64,000 nt of DNA, taken from contig JABLXY010000001.1 in assembly GCA_013177795.1 (NCBI GenBank), forward strand, positions 496,001 to 560,000. The letters are read 5' to 3'. The translations under genes and the position numbers were made by a program. The stretch's first letter is position 1, and every line of letters starts with the position of its first letter. Positions 59,731 to 64,000 of the stretch are shown in pieces. Below the pieces are notes generated by a model. The model was not told the origin of the DNA. It saw nothing but the letters and a program-made list of their open reading frames with translations, and did no database searches. Source of the DNA: Syntrophaceae bacterium (GTDB lineage: Bacteria > Desulfobacterota > Syntrophia > Syntrophales > UBA2192).

Positions 59731-60868
59731 ATGCACCTGCTGAAGAAGAAGCCTCGGGCCCTGCTCGTCCTGGAAGACGGGAGCGTCTTCCGGGGATTCG
59801 CCTTCGCCCACGCCGGGCAGTCCATGGGCGAGGTCGTCTTCAACACGGGGATGACGGGCTACCAGGAAATCCTCACGGATCCCTCCTACAAGGAGCAGAT
59901 CGTGACGATGACCTATCCCCTCATCGGCAGCTACGGGGTCAACCCCGAGGACATGGAGTCCTCGAAGATCCACCTCGAGGGGTTCATCGTCAAGGAGTAC
60001 CAGCCGCACCCCAGCAACTGGCGCAGCCGCATGACCCTGAAGGAGTTCCTCGAGGAACATCAAACGCTCGGCGTCGAGGGCATCGACACGAGGGCCCTCA
60101 CGCGGAAGATCCGCCTGGCGGGCGCGATGAAGGGCATCCTCTCGACGGAGACCGACGACACGGGGCTCCTGCTCGACCGTGTCCGGGCCTACCCGGGCCT
60201 CGTGGGCCGGGATCTCATCCCCTTCGTGACGTGCGAGAAGCCCTACCTGTGGAAAGACAACGGGCCCCGTCCCATCGAGCAGCTGGACAGGACGAAGTCG
60301 CGCCTGCGCGTCGTCGTCATCGACTGCGGCGTGAAGTACAACATCCTGCGCAACCTCGAGAAGCGGAGCTGCGAGGTCGTCGTCGTCCCCTGCCGGGCGA
60401 CGGCCCCCGAGATCCGGGCCTACGAGCCCGACGGCGTGCTGTTGAGCAACGGCCCCGGCGACCCGGCCACCCTGCCCTACATCGTCGACACGGTGCGCGA
60501 ACTGCTGGGCCGGACGCCCATCTTCGGCATCTGCCTCGGGCACCAGATCCTCGGGCAGGCCCTCGGCGGCAAGACGGCCAAGCTCAAGTTCGGCCACCAC
60601 GGCATCAACCAGCCGGCCAAGAACGTCACGCGCAACCGGGTCGAGATCAGCTCCCAGAACCACGGCTTCACGGTGCTGCCGGAAACCCTCGGAAACCGGG
60701 TCGTGACGACGCACGTGAACCTCAACGACGGCACCCTCGAGGGCCTCTTCGTGCCGGAGAAAAAGGCCTTCAGCGTCCAGTACCACCCCGAGGCGTCGCC
60801 CGGGCCTCAGGACGCCGAGTACCTCTTCACCGAATTCACCGAACTCATGCTCAGAGAGAAGCGCAGCG

Positions 60869-60876
<8 letters not shown>
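59731..60876 (+). CDS. carA: carbamoyl-phosphate synthase small subunit
   Basis: 381 residues. Releases ammonia from glutamine for CarB, for pyrimidine and arginine synthesis. N-terminal domain [44 protein letters not shown]; GATase I domain with [15 protein letters not shown], the nucleophile in [15 protein letters not shown] (about residue 268), SQNHGFTV and the catalytic His/Glu in [13 protein letters not shown]. Begins 26 bases after the glnA terminator, overlaps carB by 8 bases. Confidence 0.97.

Positions 60877-64000
<3,124 letters not shown>

Overview
The window is GC-rich, gene-dense bacterial DNA. It most resembles a member of the Desulfobacterota (former Deltaproteobacteria, Syntrophus/Syntrophobacter-like). 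That placement is inference. It rests on the carD - PIN/TRAM - ispD order at the left edge, the split archaeal-type glutamate synthase, a two-gene SufC-SufB system, the trpS-scpA-scpB-rluB string and the dispersed repeats. No rRNA, tRNA, phage, complete insertion sequence or CRISPR array was seen.

Layout. 1-6000 (leftward): ispD (cut by the edge), a YacL-type PIN-TRAM protein, CarD, a radical SAM protein, a LysM/M23 lipoprotein, pcm and a small coiled-coil protein. 6174-8315 (rightward): a phosphoglycerate mutase whose two halves are in swapped order (circular permutation), then a macrodomain protein. 8341-12617: a zinc-ribbon protein overlapping a Ca2+-type P-ATPase, and alanine dehydrogenase. 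12656-17287: an unknown protein, sufB-sufC, a divergent ferredoxin and an M29 aminopeptidase. 17650-22723 (leftward): ccdA, tlpA, feoB, DtxR-FeoA, Fur and a pyruvate-kinase C-domain-like protein; a 10+10 bp perfect palindrome resembling a Fur box sits on the feoB start. 22846-26497 (rightward): a Zur-like regulator with znuA, znuC, znuB, then radC. 26500-41250: housekeeping genes (M50 protease, two HU/IHF proteins, rluB, scpB, scpA, trpS, a short CCA/poly(A) nucleotidyltransferase, mltA, a NAGS-like acetyltransferase, recN, nadK, rdgC, hisC, a YhcC-type radical SAM protein), interrupted by two dispersed repeat families. 41255-43997: mnmG and a YpfJ-type metallopeptidase. 44000-48840: an accessory stretch with two lipoproteins of unknown function, a broken chemotaxis receptor gene, a secreted Cache-domain protein and repeats. 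48839-50493: an ECF sigma factor with its anti-sigma factor.

50894-64000 (rightward) is a nitrogen-assimilation block: a NifA-type sigma54 activator, a 69-residue orphan copy of its DNA-binding domain behind a sigma54-type promoter, glutamate synthase as three proteins (amidotransferase; ferredoxin-like FMN synthase; GXGXG domain fused to an NAD(P)H-type flavoprotein), an alpha-type glutamine synthetase, and carA-carB, which spend glutamine on carbamoyl phosphate. carB runs off the right edge.

The most unusual items are the circularly permuted iPGM, the orphan NifA-like DNA-binding domain, and three dispersed repeat families (7 copies in all), one MITE-like with two inverted copies bracketing a radical SAM gene.
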